64,000 nt of DNA from Panax quinquefolius (taxonomy: Eukaryota > Streptophyta > Magnoliopsida > Apiales > Araliaceae). Below, piece after piece: positions 23,430-35,720 of this stretch. The notes below the pieces were generated by a model. The model searched no databases. It saw only the letters and a list, made by a program, of their open reading frames with translations, and was not told where the DNA came from. The stretch is taken from the NCBI GenBank assembly GCA_020205615.1, contig CM035170.1, forward strand, positions 41,169,807 through 41,233,806, written 5' to 3'. Position 1 is the stretch's first letter; each line of letters opens with the position of its first letter. Both the position numbers and the translations under genes were made by a program.

Positions 23430-23905
23430 AGATAATCCACGTAAATGCATTATTTCAATAGAATAATAAAGAATGTAATAATGAAAGAATTCACCATGCA
23501 TGCGGTAATCCACATGTATGTGTTATTCCAACGAGTAATAAAGAATGTAATAACGAAGAATTCACCATGCAATGCAGTAATCCACATGTACGAGTTATTC
23601 CAACAGTAATAAAGAATGGAACCGTGTCGTGCAGAATCCGCACTTACCATGTGATATTCCAACAGAATATTAGAGAATGGAACCAGTCATGCATAATCCG
23701 CATGCAGACGTGGATGTTCCAACGAATAATAAAGAATGGAATAACAACAGAATTCACAAGGCATGCGATAGACCGCATTGATGCATAAAAGTTATTCCAA
23801 TAGAATAATAAAGAATGGAATAATGTAAGAATTTCACCATGTATATGGTAGTCCACGATATCTGAGTTATTCCAATGAATAATAAGGAATGGAATAACAA
23901 CCCTT
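23430..23905. repeat. Tandem array of about 75-bp hairpin units (GTTATTCC/GGAATAAC) in the LTR
   Basis: Six or seven units each carry GTTATTCC and GGAATAAC (or close variants) separated by about 18-20 bp of 'attctttattattaca'-like sequence, with a less conserved 'caccatgcatgcgg' spacer. Equivalent arrays are at 51715-52200, 56840-57080 and 59630-60115. Confidence 0.7.
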
Positions 23906-24847
23906 ATGAGTATTGAAAGAAAATAACTCTCTTTATGAATACGAAAGAATAATACCCTTTACTATAATAATAATATCCATTACCTTAAAAGAAGAGTATT
24001 ATTCCGGGTGGGAAGTGATATATACTTGAAGAAAACTTGCACTATTTTCTACGCTCAAAGCTTTCTTAAACTCTAAAGAAATACGCTCAAGATTATAGAA
24101 GAAGAATTCTCCGAACTTCGGTGTGATTTTCAATTCTAACTAAGTATCCTATTTATAGGAGAATGGAAAGGATACTATGTTGTACTTATGCAATAAAATA
24201 TAATATATTCTATTTATAATCAAATAAAATAAAACTTTATAAAAAGTATTCTGCTTTTTATAAAAAAGTTTTTTACTATCTGAATACTATGCGAGCACTA
24301 TGCAAACACTATGCATAATAAAATATAATATATTTTATTTAAAATTTAATAAAACAAATAACTTTATAAAAGTATTCTATTTTATATAAAAAGATTTTAC
24401 TATGCAAACACTATGCATAATAAAATATAATATATTCTATTTAAAATCTAATAAAACAAATAACTTTATAAAAGTATTTTGTTTTATATAAAAAGATTTT
24501 ATTATGCAAACACTACGCAGTGAATTCTTGTAGCAATAATTGAACAAAACCGAGTGACTTCTCATGTAAGCATCAATAATCAATACTGCAGTGTACTACT
24601 ATGCAACCACGTGTATTCTCGTATTTTTTAACACCGGTGTTTCAACGCTTAACGGTAAAACTTCCGCCGTTATTTTTATAAATAGATAATTTTGTCGTTT
24701 TCTAACTCAAATAATAATTCACATTGTGGGGTCCACCAATGATTATCTTGGTTATACCGAATATTTCTTGTTAAAACAAATATTCCCAAGCCAACCAAAT
24801 ATTATATAACAACTTGTTTACTTTGCAAAAATTTTACATATCACCCT

Positions 24848-25720
24848 CACTACAAAAAAATGGGGATTCAAAGAACAACCGATTTTTTCGTTGCTAAAGG
24901 TGCCAAATTTCGTTGCTAAAGGATTTTTGGCAACGATTTTTGGCAACGATTTTATCGTTGTCGTTCTTGTGAGCGTTGCTAATTGTTCCGCAACGAACGT
25001 ATTTTTTTTCGCTGCCAAAAGTAATACATTTTGCAAATCGAAATTTGGCTTTCGTCTGAGAGACATCGATCCTTTAGCAACAAAATGTATTGTTGTAGAA
25101 TAATTAAAATGTCATTGCTAAGAATCCCATTTTGTTGCAAAAGCACGCTAATTGGCAACAAAATGAACTCTCTTTTTTTGCAACGACCATGCATTTTCGT
25201 TGTAATTGACACCATTTTACAACGACATTTTTCGTTGCGATAAAATTATAAAAATTGTTGCCTAAGCTTGCTTTTCGTTTCGCGAATGCAAACTTTTTAG
25301 CAACGATTTTCATTTCGATTATATTATTTGGCGGCGAAATTATCTTTGAATCAAGAACGAAAATGCTTATTCTTTGCTTATTTTTCAATAGCAACGAAAG
25401 TCGTCGATTAGCAACGACATTATATGTTGTCGTTTCTTTATATGTGCAATGAAAGTTGATATGATTTGCAATGATAAAAAATGTTGCCTTTTATTTTAGT
25501 ATTAGCAACAATATCCTCTCCGTTGTTATTAGGTTAATTTTTCGTTGCCAAATATTATATTTTTAATGCCATTAGCAACGAAAATTTGTTGCTAAATGTA
25601 TAAAAAATTGTTGCTATATTAAAACTTGTTCAATACTTTGGTAACGAATTATATTGTTGCCAAATCAAAATTTGACATTCTTTTGTGTACCTGATTGGCT
25701 CAATGTTCCCATAGCAAATA
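24848..25720. repeat. Left subterminal repeat region of the CACTA element
   Basis: More than twenty copies of CGTTGCTAA / TTAGCAACG / TTGCAACGA motifs in both orientations. Such arrays are bound by the second transposon protein (TNPA type) in En/Spm. GC content is higher than that of the flanks. Confidence 0.75.
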
Positions 25721-27098
25721 ATGGCAAAAATAAAAAAAAAACTGAAATATTATTAACTTAATAAAATCATCCACTACATAATCATTCATTATCTTTACAA
25801 TTAACCGCCTAAAGCTACCACAGTTCTTGAATCAAAGTATATATATCTACATATATAGAGAGAGTATACTTCATAATTTAAGTCTTTTGTCTTTAAACGT
25901 AAGCACGTAAAAAAATTTGATACCCAGTATTGTAAAATCGGTCGTAGAAACAGCGATTTCCCGCACTTTTAAAAATAATAGCAAGTCGGAAAAATGAAGC
26001 AAATAGGTCACCGTAAGCACTTAGTGTGCCAAAATCAATACATAAAGACTAGAGTTGCTATTGGTACAATGTCGAGGCTTGGATCCTATTTCATAATACT
26101 TTAGAATACCTCCAATTTCTTATTCAATTTGAGTGACTAAACAATAAATATGATTGGCACATCAATGCATAATCACTCTCTAACTTTGGTTATAGCACAA
26201 GTTAGAACAAATCATTTACTTTAGTTGGAATGCTATGTTTTGTTGGAGAAAGAATATTAGCTTGTGTAACATGTGGAGACCGTAGAATACTACCATGATC
26301 ACCATCTACAAATACTCTCTTTGTGTCATTCCGTCACGGTATAGACAATAGTAAACTTTAGTATATTTCCTAATCATTTCCTTTTGATAAAATTTAGTCT
26401 ATTTTATGATGATTGTAAAAAACATAAAAAAACATTATGGTGTTTTCTACAAAACATGTAGGTGTTTACAAAACATTTATAGAGAATAGAAAATTAAAAT
26501 CTTTGGGAAAGCAACATTTTCTAAACCAATTGTTTGACAATGGTATCCAAATGCACCTTGAATGTCTCTAGCCGGTTGTTATAGGCGATGAAGTGATAAA
26601 AATAGTCCCCTTAGTATTCCGGATGTGAAGAATTTAAATTTAGGGAAGCATTGATTATGACATGCAATAGTCGAGGAATTTTATTTAAAATGCAGTATAA
26701 GTATCAAATAGCACACCCTCCTTGATAACATTAAGACAAAGGGTCATTTGTGGAGATTGGTGGAATCGAGGCATACAATGAACACACACATGATCAATAT
26801 ATGGTATGCGCACATGTAGATTATATCTCCATGAAGATCTGAGGCCATATTTAATTCATGAAACAAACATATACATACATACGGTGTGTGTGAACGCATA
26901 AAACTTTGCATGATACCATATTATCTTATATGCTTAAAATCGTGCATTAGTAATTGAAAAAAGAAAAAAATGCACTTGATGAATATATGGAGGAAATATT
27001 GTTTGAAGGAAAAGAGTATATATAGTCCCTTGCGAGGATCGGAAGTTACAAAAACACGTGTGGGAGTAAATCTAAGCGAGTTACTCTTTGGGTGATCT
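25721..27098. other. CACTA body left of Athila, no gene recognised
   Basis: About 1.4 kb without a long open frame or a domain I recognise. It includes a partial AT/GT run near 26870-26890. On present evidence this is CACTA filler or captured noncoding DNA. Confidence 0.45.
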
Positions 27099-28472
27099 TG
27101 GGAGTAAACATATTTATATACACAAATCAATATTCATTTCAAGTTTGAATTCATAGTTATATTCGTGTTTTGTGTTCGTTTTCACTCGTTTAAGTGTTAA
27201 TTTATGTGTAGGGTGGTCATGGATACAAGAGGTGAAGAATGGCGGAGTTTTGGAGCAAAAGTGAAAAAATGCATGAAAGCGGAAAAATCATTTAGCGATA
27301 GCCTAGCCTAGCACGGGCGGCCTTTTTTAAGTCAATACCCTCCGTAGGCGGGTCCCATTTTCTAAAGTGTCCTGTTCGGTTTGATGTCTGCTTTGGTGCA
27401 CGGTTTTGGGACTCTGTTAGGCGCCAGGACTTTATATGAGAGAACTTGGCGGAATAAGGAGAAGAGCTTGATATTACTTTGATATACAACAATCATACAA
27501 CACACGTAGCATAATTCAAGAGGATTTCTAGGATTCAAGTGCAACTTTGAAGGAGTAATTTTCGAGATTGTCGCGACGGTTGCAATTCGAGGCTACGTGA
27601 AGGGGTTTTCATTATTTTTCTTCTCTTTAGTCTTATTTGTAATTGGAAGGATGTTTTCAGTATATTATTCAGTTTTTAATTCATTCGTTATGAACTAATT
27701 CACTTATTAGACTTGTGATGGATCTTTGGGTGAAACAATGATTCTATAGCTTTGATTTCCAATTCAATAATATATTATCGGTTTATCTATGTTAATTCGA
27801 AAGTGAATTTATGAATTGCTCGATCAACAATTCCTCGTGGATTTGAATGGAATCGAGAGATGAGATTCGAATCTAGACCTGAATTAATATAGTATGTATC
27901 ATGAATTTTGTCGATAGCAAATTTTGATTATTGTTAAGGTAGAGATACGCTTGACATCACATGTGATCGGATATAGAGCTTAAGCTTAAACCTTCTTTAA
28001 TTGCGGTTCACATAGAGATATAGTGAGTTGGTTGATTTAGGTATTTAAATTTTCTATCTTAATTGTGGATTGAGCGTTAATCTGAGATTAATGTATCGAG
28101 AGGTGGCTAGTATTACTTTCGTGTTCTTGATTAATAAATTGGGATATTAAATTGAGTTGGAATAAAGGTTTGCAAATCGGTGAAGCTCGTGGGTGAAATC
28201 ATAAGTCTAATTCTCCATTAATTATTTGAAATTTCGGATTTTGATATTAGCGGTTGTTTTTGTGATAGTTTACTTATTTATTAATTTAATTTTTATAGTT
28301 TTAAAACCATTGAATTGAATAGTTTAATAGAATTAGGATTAATAGAAAATTGATAATTGTGAAGTTAAAATCTTTGATAATTAGTCTTCGTGGGAACGAT
28401 ACTTTATTCACTACTATATTACTTGTTGACCACGTACACTTGTGTGTTTTCGCGTATTGATTTTGCCCAACA
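27099..28472 (+). repeat. Athila 5' LTR
   Basis: It matches the 3' LTR at 40671-42028 from 'tatatacac' onward and ends TTTTGCCCAACA. The first dozen bases (TGGGAGTAAACA) differ from TGATAAGTGG of the 3' LTR, so the 5' terminus has been altered or gene-converted. The stretch 'gtgggaacgatactttattc' near the end is typical of Athila LTRs. Confidence 0.8.
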
Positions 28473-28474
28473 AG

Positions 28475-28496
28475 TTTTTGGCGCCGTTGCGAGGAC
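28475..28496 (+). promoter_or_regulatory. Athila primer binding site (tRNA-Asp type)
   Basis: TTTTTGGCGCCGTTGCGAGG follows the LTR end after two bases. TGGCGCCGTTGCCGGGG is the classical Athila primer site complementary to tRNA-Asp; here the CCGG part has diverged to CGAGG. Confidence 0.8.
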
Positions 28497-28732
28497 AATT
28501 TAATTTAGATTTTAATATTTTTACGATATCGGTTTAATTAGTCCAATTTTACTTAAACATTGTTTGTTATTGTTTCTCTATTTGGGTTTTTTGATATTGG
28601 TTTATCAAACGCGATCCAAACATCCGGACTTGGTTCCTTTTGAGGGACGACATTGAAAGAAGATTTGGGAGGTTGAGTAAGTGGATTGAGGATACGAGGC
28701 GAATTAAAAAAAATTACGATAAGGAAGAAACA

Positions 28733-30370
28733 ATGGTATCGAGACCGAAAGCGTTGAGGATTTTGCAACACCTAGGGTGGTGATCTGCGATCGAGCATCA
28801 CTAGGCCTGCAATAGTCTGCGAATACTTTTGAAATCAAGCACTGGGACCATTCAAATGATGCGTAACTTATATCGGTTTTGGGGGAATGGCAAATGGCGA
28901 TCTGAATGAGCATTTAATCATTTTTCTAGAAATGTAAACACGTTCAAGTACAATGGGGTGTCGGATGAAATGATGAAGACTTCGCTTGTTCCTATTCACT
29001 TTACGGGACAAGGCGAAGAGTTGGTTACATTCTCTACCGCCGGATCGATCACTACGTGGGAAGACTTGGCTCAAAATTTCTTGCCAAATTTTTCCCACCG
29101 TGAAGACTACTAAAATGAGGAATGACATTACGATTTTTGAAAGCGTGCAGAATGGGGAGTCACTATATGAGGCATGGGAGAGATACAAGGAATTACTCGA
29201 GAAAGTGCCCACATCATGGATTGCCCAGTGGTTACAAATGAACACCTTTTATAATCGGTCAACATGGGAATGTCGAACTAGTATTGATCGCGGCATCGGG
29301 CGGTGCATTTATGGCTAAGAGCTACGAGGGGCGCCTACTGATTTGATCGAAACAATGGCGGCAAATAACTACCCGATTAGGCCTCTGACAAGAATGACCA
29401 CGACAGCAAAGGCGGTGGGATCTTGGAATTAGATGGGGTGTTAGCTATACAAGCACACGATTTACACCTTTGCCCGAAAGTTTGATACTATAAATGATAA
29501 GGTTAATACTATGACGAGGCTCAAGTTTAGCGGAGTTGCGGTAGTATGTGAATTGTGTGCGGTGATCATCCTACGGATCAATGTGCAATTAATCCGACTT
29601 CCGTCAGGTTCATTGGTAACTACTGTGAGAACTCCATGAGAATACATACCAAAACACCTATAATCGAGGGAATAGGAACCACCCAAATTTCTCGTGGAAG
29701 CGATAACCAACAAATTCATGCTCCACGACCATCATATCCCCACGGTTTTCGAGTCACCCACAACCGGTTCAACGATAGGAAAGAAATCCGATGTGGAGGA
29801 AATTTGGGCAAAATACATGGCTAGCAACGATTTGGCTATGAAGAATCAAGCTATGGCTATCAAAAATATAGAGAATCGAGATAGGTCAAATTGCATTGGC
29901 ATTGAATAATAGACCACAAGGAACATTATCTACTAGCGACACCGAGAGAAATCAAGAAGGTAATCATGAAGCAATATAAAGCGATTATGTTGAGAAGTGG
30001 AAAACATCTCGGGAGTAATAGTGCAAAAAAATTCAATGAACACCGGAGGAAAAAGTTGATGACGATAATGTGGTGGAGGGTAACAAAAATAAGGAAATAA
30101 AGTTAAGCGATGAGTAGATTGTTTTCCTCCACCGCCAGATTTTGAGAGGGTCCAAAAAATCGGATATCAGAGCGGTTGCAAAGTTTTTAGGCGTGTTCAA
30201 GAAACTCAGATTAACATCCCATTCGCAGAGGCCACTAGAGCAAATCTTGAGTTATGCGAAGTTTATGAAAGGAATTACATCGAGGAAAAAGAAATGGGAA
30301 GATTTGAAGCAGTGGCACTAACAGAGGAGTGCGGTCTTTGTATTACGAAAAAGCTACCACCAAAACTCAA
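28733..30370 (+). pseudogene. gag: Athila gag, frameshifted
   Basis: Encodes the capsid and nucleocapsid of the Athila particle. Likely start: the ATG at 28733 (MVSRPKALR). Capsid landmarks in shifting frames: 'LRDKAKSWLHSLPP' (29000-29040), 'SITTWEDLAQNFL' (29046-29085), 'GESLYEAWERYKELL' (29156-29200), then a 'GGAFMAKSYEG' segment (29295-29330) and 'ETMAANNY' (29351-29374). A zinc-knuckle-like CX2C...HX4C (CELC..HPTDQC) is at about 29549-29587, followed by a Pro/Asn/Arg-rich basic segment. Near the end are 'LALNNRPQGT' (29894-29923) and an 'AKFMKGITSRKKKW' segment (30257-30298), conserved just before protease in this lineage. At least six frame changes make it non-functional. Confidence 0.8.
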
Positions 30371-30807
30371 AGACCAGAGGAGCTTTACTATCCCGTGCGA
30401 TCGGAAAAATGTCGTTTAACAAATGTTTATGTGATTTGGGGTCGAGTATAAACCTGATGCCATTGTCAGTATACTCAAAATTGGGTTTGCCCGCGCCAAA
30501 GCCTACAAATATTTCATTGCAGTTGGCGGATAGGTCAGTCACATATCCGAGAGGCATTGTAGAGGACATTCTGGTTAAAGTGGATAAGTTTATATTCCAT
30601 CTGTACTTTATCATTCTGGATTTCGATGAAGATAAGAACATCCCGATCATCCTAGGGAGACCTTTCTTGTACCACGGGAAGCACACTCATAGATGTGCAA
30701 AAGGAGAACTTACTATGAGAGTCCAAGACCAAGAAATAAAATTCAATGTGTTCAAGGCCATAAAATACCCTACGGACGAGGAGAAGAGTGTTTTTGAATG
30801 GATTTAA
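30371..30807 (+). pseudogene. Athila aspartic protease, open for 132 codons
   Basis: The best preserved stretch of this pol. 'CDLGSSINLMPLSVYSKLGL' carries the catalytic Asp in the DLGSS form used by Athila proteases (DTG/DSG elsewhere). 'LQLADRSVTYPRGIVEDILV' and the flap-side 'IPIILGRPFL' follow. The frame runs from 30409 to a stop at 30807. Retroelement proteases cut the Gag-Pol precursor as dimers. It is joined to a broken gag and a broken RT, so no active polyprotein can be made. Confidence 0.85.
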
Positions 30808-31291
30808 TTGAGCAAATTACCGGCGAAGATATAAGCAAGAGTTTGATCAATGATCCGTTAGAAACAACTTTATTGGGGATGAAGAAAAAAGGCGACCCGA
30901 AATTTGTGGACTTATTACGATGCTAGACTCGTTCTTGCGTGAGTTAAGCGGATTGAGAACCACCGTTTGAACCTCTACACATTGAGGAGCAGGTTGAAGA
31001 AAAATTGAAACCGCTATGGAGGTGCCACCAACATTGGAACTTAAGCCACTCTCTAAACATCTCGTGTATGCGTATTTAGGCAATTCAAATTCTTTACCCA
31101 GAATTATTTCTACGCACTTAACAAATTGCGGGAAGAAAAGTTCTTGAGGTGCTTAGGGATCACAAATCGGCGATTGGATGGACGATTGCGGATATAAAGG
31201 GAATTAGCCCATCATTTTGCATGCACAAGATTCGATGGAGGATGATGCAAGACCATCGGTGGAGCATCAAAGTCGACTTACTTAACCCAAT
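30808..31291 (+). pseudogene. Athila protease-RT linker, broken
   Basis: Frames resembling the linker before Athila RT: 'LLGMKKKGDPKFVD' (30871-30914) and 'DHKSAIGWTIADIKGISPSF' (31160-31218), then 'CMHKI'. The solo LTR at 31292 interrupts just before the RT segment that starts 'MKEVVKKEI'. Confidence 0.7.
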
Positions 31292-33049
31292 TGTAAGACC
31301 CCAAATTTTATGAAATAAAGGTATTCAATTTTTCTTATAATTACTACTCGGTAAATGGTTAAATTGATAAAAGTTTAAAGTTAAAAAGTGATATATGTAA
31401 ATATTTTAATTATGCAAGTGGTTATAAAATACTCATTTCTATTGGGGAATATTCGTTTGGTGGTGGAATATTCTTTACGTTGTGAATATTAAATGCAGCC
31501 AGTGCGACCATTTATGGGCCCCATAATGAATAATAGCTTTCGAAGAAGAAAATGACAAAGGGGAGTTTTTATAAATAACTACGTAGTTATTACTGCAATT
31601 ATCTTGTTGGAATACCCTGGTTAAAACACAAGATAATTCGCGTTGTTGCATGCTTAGCACGGTATTGCACCAATTATTGATTCTTACGGTGAGGCACTAC
31701 TCAATAATTGTTACGATAATTCTTGCTTCGATATTTTATTGATTCAATAATTGTTGCGTTGATATTTTATATTATTGTTGTTTTAATAATTGTCACTTAC
31801 GGTATTTTCCATTATCGAAACAATAATTCATATTATTCGAATAATATTATTAGATAGCATTATTGACAATGTCTAGAAAGTTACATCTAAGGAGAGGTTT
31901 GGTCACCTAATTGCGCTTTTGATGAGAGAATTCTTATTGAAAGCCCCTCTTTCTGAGAGCGGCACGGTTGTCAATATTGTGATTACATAATATTATTTGT
32001 GAATAATTAGTTATTGATTTATATGATGAGAAAAATATTGATTTTATGTGGATATAGATGGAGAAATTTTTTAATGTGACAATTGTTGAAAAATAATATT
32101 TTAACTTTTTACGATAAAATATTTCATTTAAATATATTATTATATTTTAATAATATAATAATGGTGATATTTTTACAATGAATGTGGTATATATGAGTAT
32201 ATGAGGAGCGAGAGTATTTTTGTTGCATTAAATGATTAACACATGTTTTGTGTGTCGGTGGACCCCATTTCTTGGTGAAATTTGATTATAGCTTGTAATG
32301 ATATTCTTTACTTAGCTAGTTGTACTCACCCTTTTGCTTCACAATTCCTTTCGTGTAATAAAAGTGTATGGCATTTGACACAGCGGGGGATAACGAGGGA
32401 ATAGAATCGGTGGTCATCATTTAGTAGTTATATTTGGTGAATCAACTAGGGTGGCGAACCCAGCGTTGGAAGGTGTTTTGCCACTATCATACAAGATGTC
32501 TAATGACATACCACCTCGTGTCATCATAAGACGAGGTTGTGCTCATCCACTTCTTGAGTATATTTACAAGCACTTTACCTATATAATATTGGTGTTTGTT
32601 TGGAGTTTAATTCCCAATTAGAGACGATTGGAGATAATGATATGTCGAGAGAAGACTCACCATTGGGAAGAATATGATAGTAATCTTCTCATTTTTCTTT
32701 TAGGGTCTATTAGGTCAACCAAGGATAATTACGTGGCCATATGATATCTATCATAACCTGAGCCGCATGGCCTCCATTATGCACGAAGGTTTCATTAAGC
32801 ACTTCCCAAATATTCTAATTTCTAAAAAGCAGTTTTTGACTATACCTTTTTGTAAGGTGTCATTGTGACGTGTTATCCAAGGTTGGGATGAGAGTCACGG
32901 TTGATATATATTGTATCCAAACTCACAAGATATGTGTTGTTGTATTTTGCACGACAATTGTTGTAATAAAGTTGTAGTTGTTTTACGTACCATGTATTTG
33001 GCGACTCGTAATAGGTTGGATGGAATAGACCAATTTTGGGGTTGTCACA
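31292..33049 (+). mobile_element. Solo LTR, Tekay-like family, in Athila RT; TSD CCAAT
   Basis: TGTAAGACCCC to GGGGTTGTCACA, 1758 bp, flanked by the perfect duplication CCAAT (31287-31291, 33050-33054). Removing it joins the Athila frame 'LLNP-I-MKEVVKKEI', a conserved RT start. It is shorter than other family members because most of the internal hairpin arrays are missing. Confidence 0.9.
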
Positions 33050-34013
33050 CCAATCATGAAGGAAGTGGTCAAGAAGGAAATTCGAAATTATTGGATGCCA
33101 ATTATCATATATCCAATTTTCGACAATAAATGGGTTAGTCCGGTTCATTGTGTAGAAAGAAAGGGGAATAGCGGTGACACGAATGAGGACAACGAGTTAA
33201 TTCCAACAAGGACGATGGCGAGTTAGAGGTCTGCATCGATTATAGGAGATTGAATAAGGCAACTTGAAAAGATCATTTCCGCTACCATTTATCGATCAAA
33301 TGTTGAGCAAAGCGGGTTAGCGGGACATGAGTTTTCTTTGCTTATTGGATGGATACTCGGTAATTTATAATCGAGATCGCCATCGCTCCCGAGGATCAAG
33401 AAAAAGACAACATTTACATGCCCTTACGACACATTTGCATTTAGGAGGATGTCATTACGGCTATGCAATGCACCAAAGACTTTCCAACGGTGTATGATGG
33501 CTATTTTTTTGAGATATGGTGGAGAAGAATGTTGAAGTCTTCATGGACGATTTCTCGGTCCATGGAGACAATTTTGATACTTGCTAGAGAATCTTGTCAT
33601 GGTTTTGCAGCGATGTAAGGATACAAACCTCATACTCAATTGGGAAAAATGCCACTTCATGGTTGAAGAGGGCATAATTTTGGGCCATAAGGTGTCGGCT
33701 CAAGGATTGGAGGTGGACAAGGCAAAATTGATACGATCGAAAATTACCTCCACCGAGCTCGATTAAGGGTATTAGAAGTTTTACCGGGGCATCTTTGGGT
33801 TCTACAGGAGGTTCATAAAAGACTTCTCTAAGATTGCAAAACCTCTATGCAGTCTTTTAGAGAAGGATGCTACTTTCATCTTTACTGCGGGATGCAAGTC
33901 CGCGTTTGACCTATGAAGAAGAAATTAACTACTGACCCCGTGATAGTCATGCCCATGGAAAATGCCATTTGAGCTTATGTGTGATCTGACGGCGACTATG
34001 CGGTTAGGGTGTT
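33050..34013 (+). pseudogene. Athila reverse transcriptase, frameshifted
   Basis: Copies the element RNA into DNA. In shifting frames: 'MKEVVKKEI' (33056), 'IYPIFDNKWVSPVHCV' (33107-33154), a 'VCIDYR' segment (33230), 'YDTFAFRRMS' (33426-33455), the catalytic block 'VFMDDFSVHG' with the two Asp of the F/YxDD motif (33538-33567), 'LNWEKCHFMVEEGIILGHKV' (33638-33697) and 'FYRRFIKDFSKIAKPL' (33799-33846). At least five frame changes and stops. The catalytic core residues are present at DNA level. Confidence 0.8.
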
Positions 34014-34376
34014 TTGGGACAAAGAAGAGATAAGGTGTTTCACGCCATATACTATGCAAAAGCAAATCACTCACGAGAGACTCAAATGAATTACACTACC
34101 ACGGAAAAGGAATTGCTTGCAGTGGTGTATGCGTTCAACAAATTCCGGGCATACTTGATCGGGACTAAGGTAATAGTCTACACGGACCATTCGGCGATTC
34201 GGTACCTAATAGCGAAAAAAGATGCTAAGCCATGCCTTATCCGATGGATTCTCCTACTTCAAGAGTTTGATTTAGAAATTAAAGATAGAAAGGGGACGGA
34301 GAATCAAGTTCACGATCATTTATCAAGGCCGAAAATCACGGAGAAAAAGGATGAAGATAGATCTTGCGATCGATGA
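34014..34376 (+). pseudogene. Athila RNase H, open for 120 codons
   Basis: Degrades the RNA strand of the RNA-DNA hybrid. One open frame holds '[20 protein letters not shown]' (catalytic Glu), '[14 protein letters not shown]' (catalytic Asp) and '[20 protein letters not shown]', ending near 'VHDHLSRP', the usual end of this domain (VADHLSR in relatives). It is intact as a stretch but is joined to broken neighbours. Confidence 0.85.
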
Positions 34377-34479
34377 GTCATTCCGGATGAGTAACTATTT
34401 GGGTTAAATCGCAAATTTACGTAGTGCGCGAGACTTCGCAAATTTTGTGGTTAGCAAAGTGCTTCCACTGATCTTACAC

Positions 34480-35720
34480 GACAAATGAAAAAGAAGTTTC
34501 TTCATGACGTTAAGTGGTATATGTGGGATGAGCCTTATCTATTCAAACGGTCGTCGATAATATGATTCGACGATGTATCCCCTACACTAAAGTGCACAAC
34601 ATATCTTTGCAAGAATGCCACTCATCGACATATGGTGGACATTATGGGAGTGAGCGCACCGCCATGACAAAAGTGCTTCAATCCGGGTTTTATTGTAGAC
34701 ATTGTTCAAAGACGCCCACCAGGTTTGTGATAACATGTGATCGATGCGGAGGGCGAAACATATCTAAGCGGAATGAGATGTCCCTACAAACAATTCTTGA
34801 AGTGGAAATCTTTGATGTATGGGGCATCGATTTCATGGGGCCATTCCCGTCGTCTTTGAGCAATCAGTATATTCTACTCGTGGAGGATTACGTCTCGAAA
34901 TGGGTTGAAGTATGAAAGATTACCATCTAACGATGCCAAGGTGGTCCTCAAATTCCTCTGAGAAAAAACATTTTCACGAGGTTTGGCACACCAAGAGCAA
35001 TAATCAGTGATGAAGGTAGTCACTTATGCAATAAGTCGTTTACAGCTCTTTTGGCTAAGTATGGGGTCAACCACAAGGTGGCTACAACGTATCACCCTCA
35101 AACAAATGGACAGGCTGAGGTCTCAAACAGAGAAGTTAAGAAGATATTAGAGAAAGTCGTCAATCCGAGTCGGAAAGATTGGTCACTTCGGTTGGATGAT
35201 GCATTATGGGCATACCGGACTGCATACAAAACACCAATCTGGATGTCACCTTATCAACTTTTTGTATGGAAAAGCATGTCATTTACCGGTGAAGCTACAA
35301 AGACAAGGCCTCTTGGGCCATCTGAAAATTGAATTTTGATCAAGCGGTTTTAGGAGAAAAGAGGCTACTCCAACTAAATGAGCTCGACGAATTACGACTC
35401 AAGCTTACGAGCACGCCAAGCTATCTGAAGAAAAGGTTAAAAGATGGCACGACCAAAAATTGTGCAACGAACATTGAGCCAAGGTCAATCGATCCTCTTT
35501 TTCAACTCACGGTACCGCGATTGTTCCCGGAAAGCTTAAGCCGAGATGGTCGGGACCATTTACTATAAAACGCAGTATTTCCTCATGGCGCCATTGAACT
35601 CTACGGTCGTAATCCATTAGAGGCGTTCAAGGTCAATGGTCAACTGGATAAAGCATTCTTTGGGGTGGCGAGTCGAATGGGTCGACGACATTACCCTCGC
35701 CGATACACAATTAAAACCTG
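34480..35720 (+). pseudogene. Athila integrase, frameshifted
   Basis: Inserts the cDNA into the host chromosome. The zinc-binding N-terminus (HHCC) is seen as 'CHSSTYGGHYGSERT' and 'CDRCGGRN' (34615-34765). The catalytic core has 'FDVWGIDFMGPFP' with the first Asp (34811-34849), 'ISDEGSH' with the second Asp (35004-35023, other frame) and '[20 protein letters not shown]' with the Glu (35090-35149). The C-terminal part runs through 35329-35720 in several frames. Downstream 'gggaggcaacccaacttttc' (35761-35780) marks the usual 3' edge of Athila pol. Confidence 0.8.

Larger units (their letters stand above)
21134..24847 (-). mobile_element. Left LTR of a second LARD-like element, interrupted by CACTA
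   Basis: Minus-strand Tekay-like LTR starting TGGCGCTC. It breaks at 24847, where the CACTA transposon begins; its last 95 bp resume at 48684-48778, ending TCTTACA. The LTR is therefore about 3.8 kb, longer than its relatives (1.8-3.0 kb). It carries a long array of CTTTG/CAAAG hairpin repeats (21720-22340) and a long GTTATTCC/GGAATAAC array (23430-23905). The inverted TATA box (CTATTTATAGG) is near 24150. Confidence 0.75.

Noticed and set aside
23450..23856. Repeated frames with 'HVRVIPTVIKNG' and 'WNNTYMWITA' motifs
   Set aside because: Products of the 75-bp LTR tandem repeat in different frames, not a repeat protein.
24891..25452. Overlapping short frames with Asn/Phe/Cys-rich proteins
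   Set aside because: They are translations of the CACTA subterminal repeats.
25721..27098. TNP2-type CACTA transposase in the left body
   Set aside because: Both strands were read for long frames and known transposase motifs; none was seen. Only an HMM search could settle small exons.
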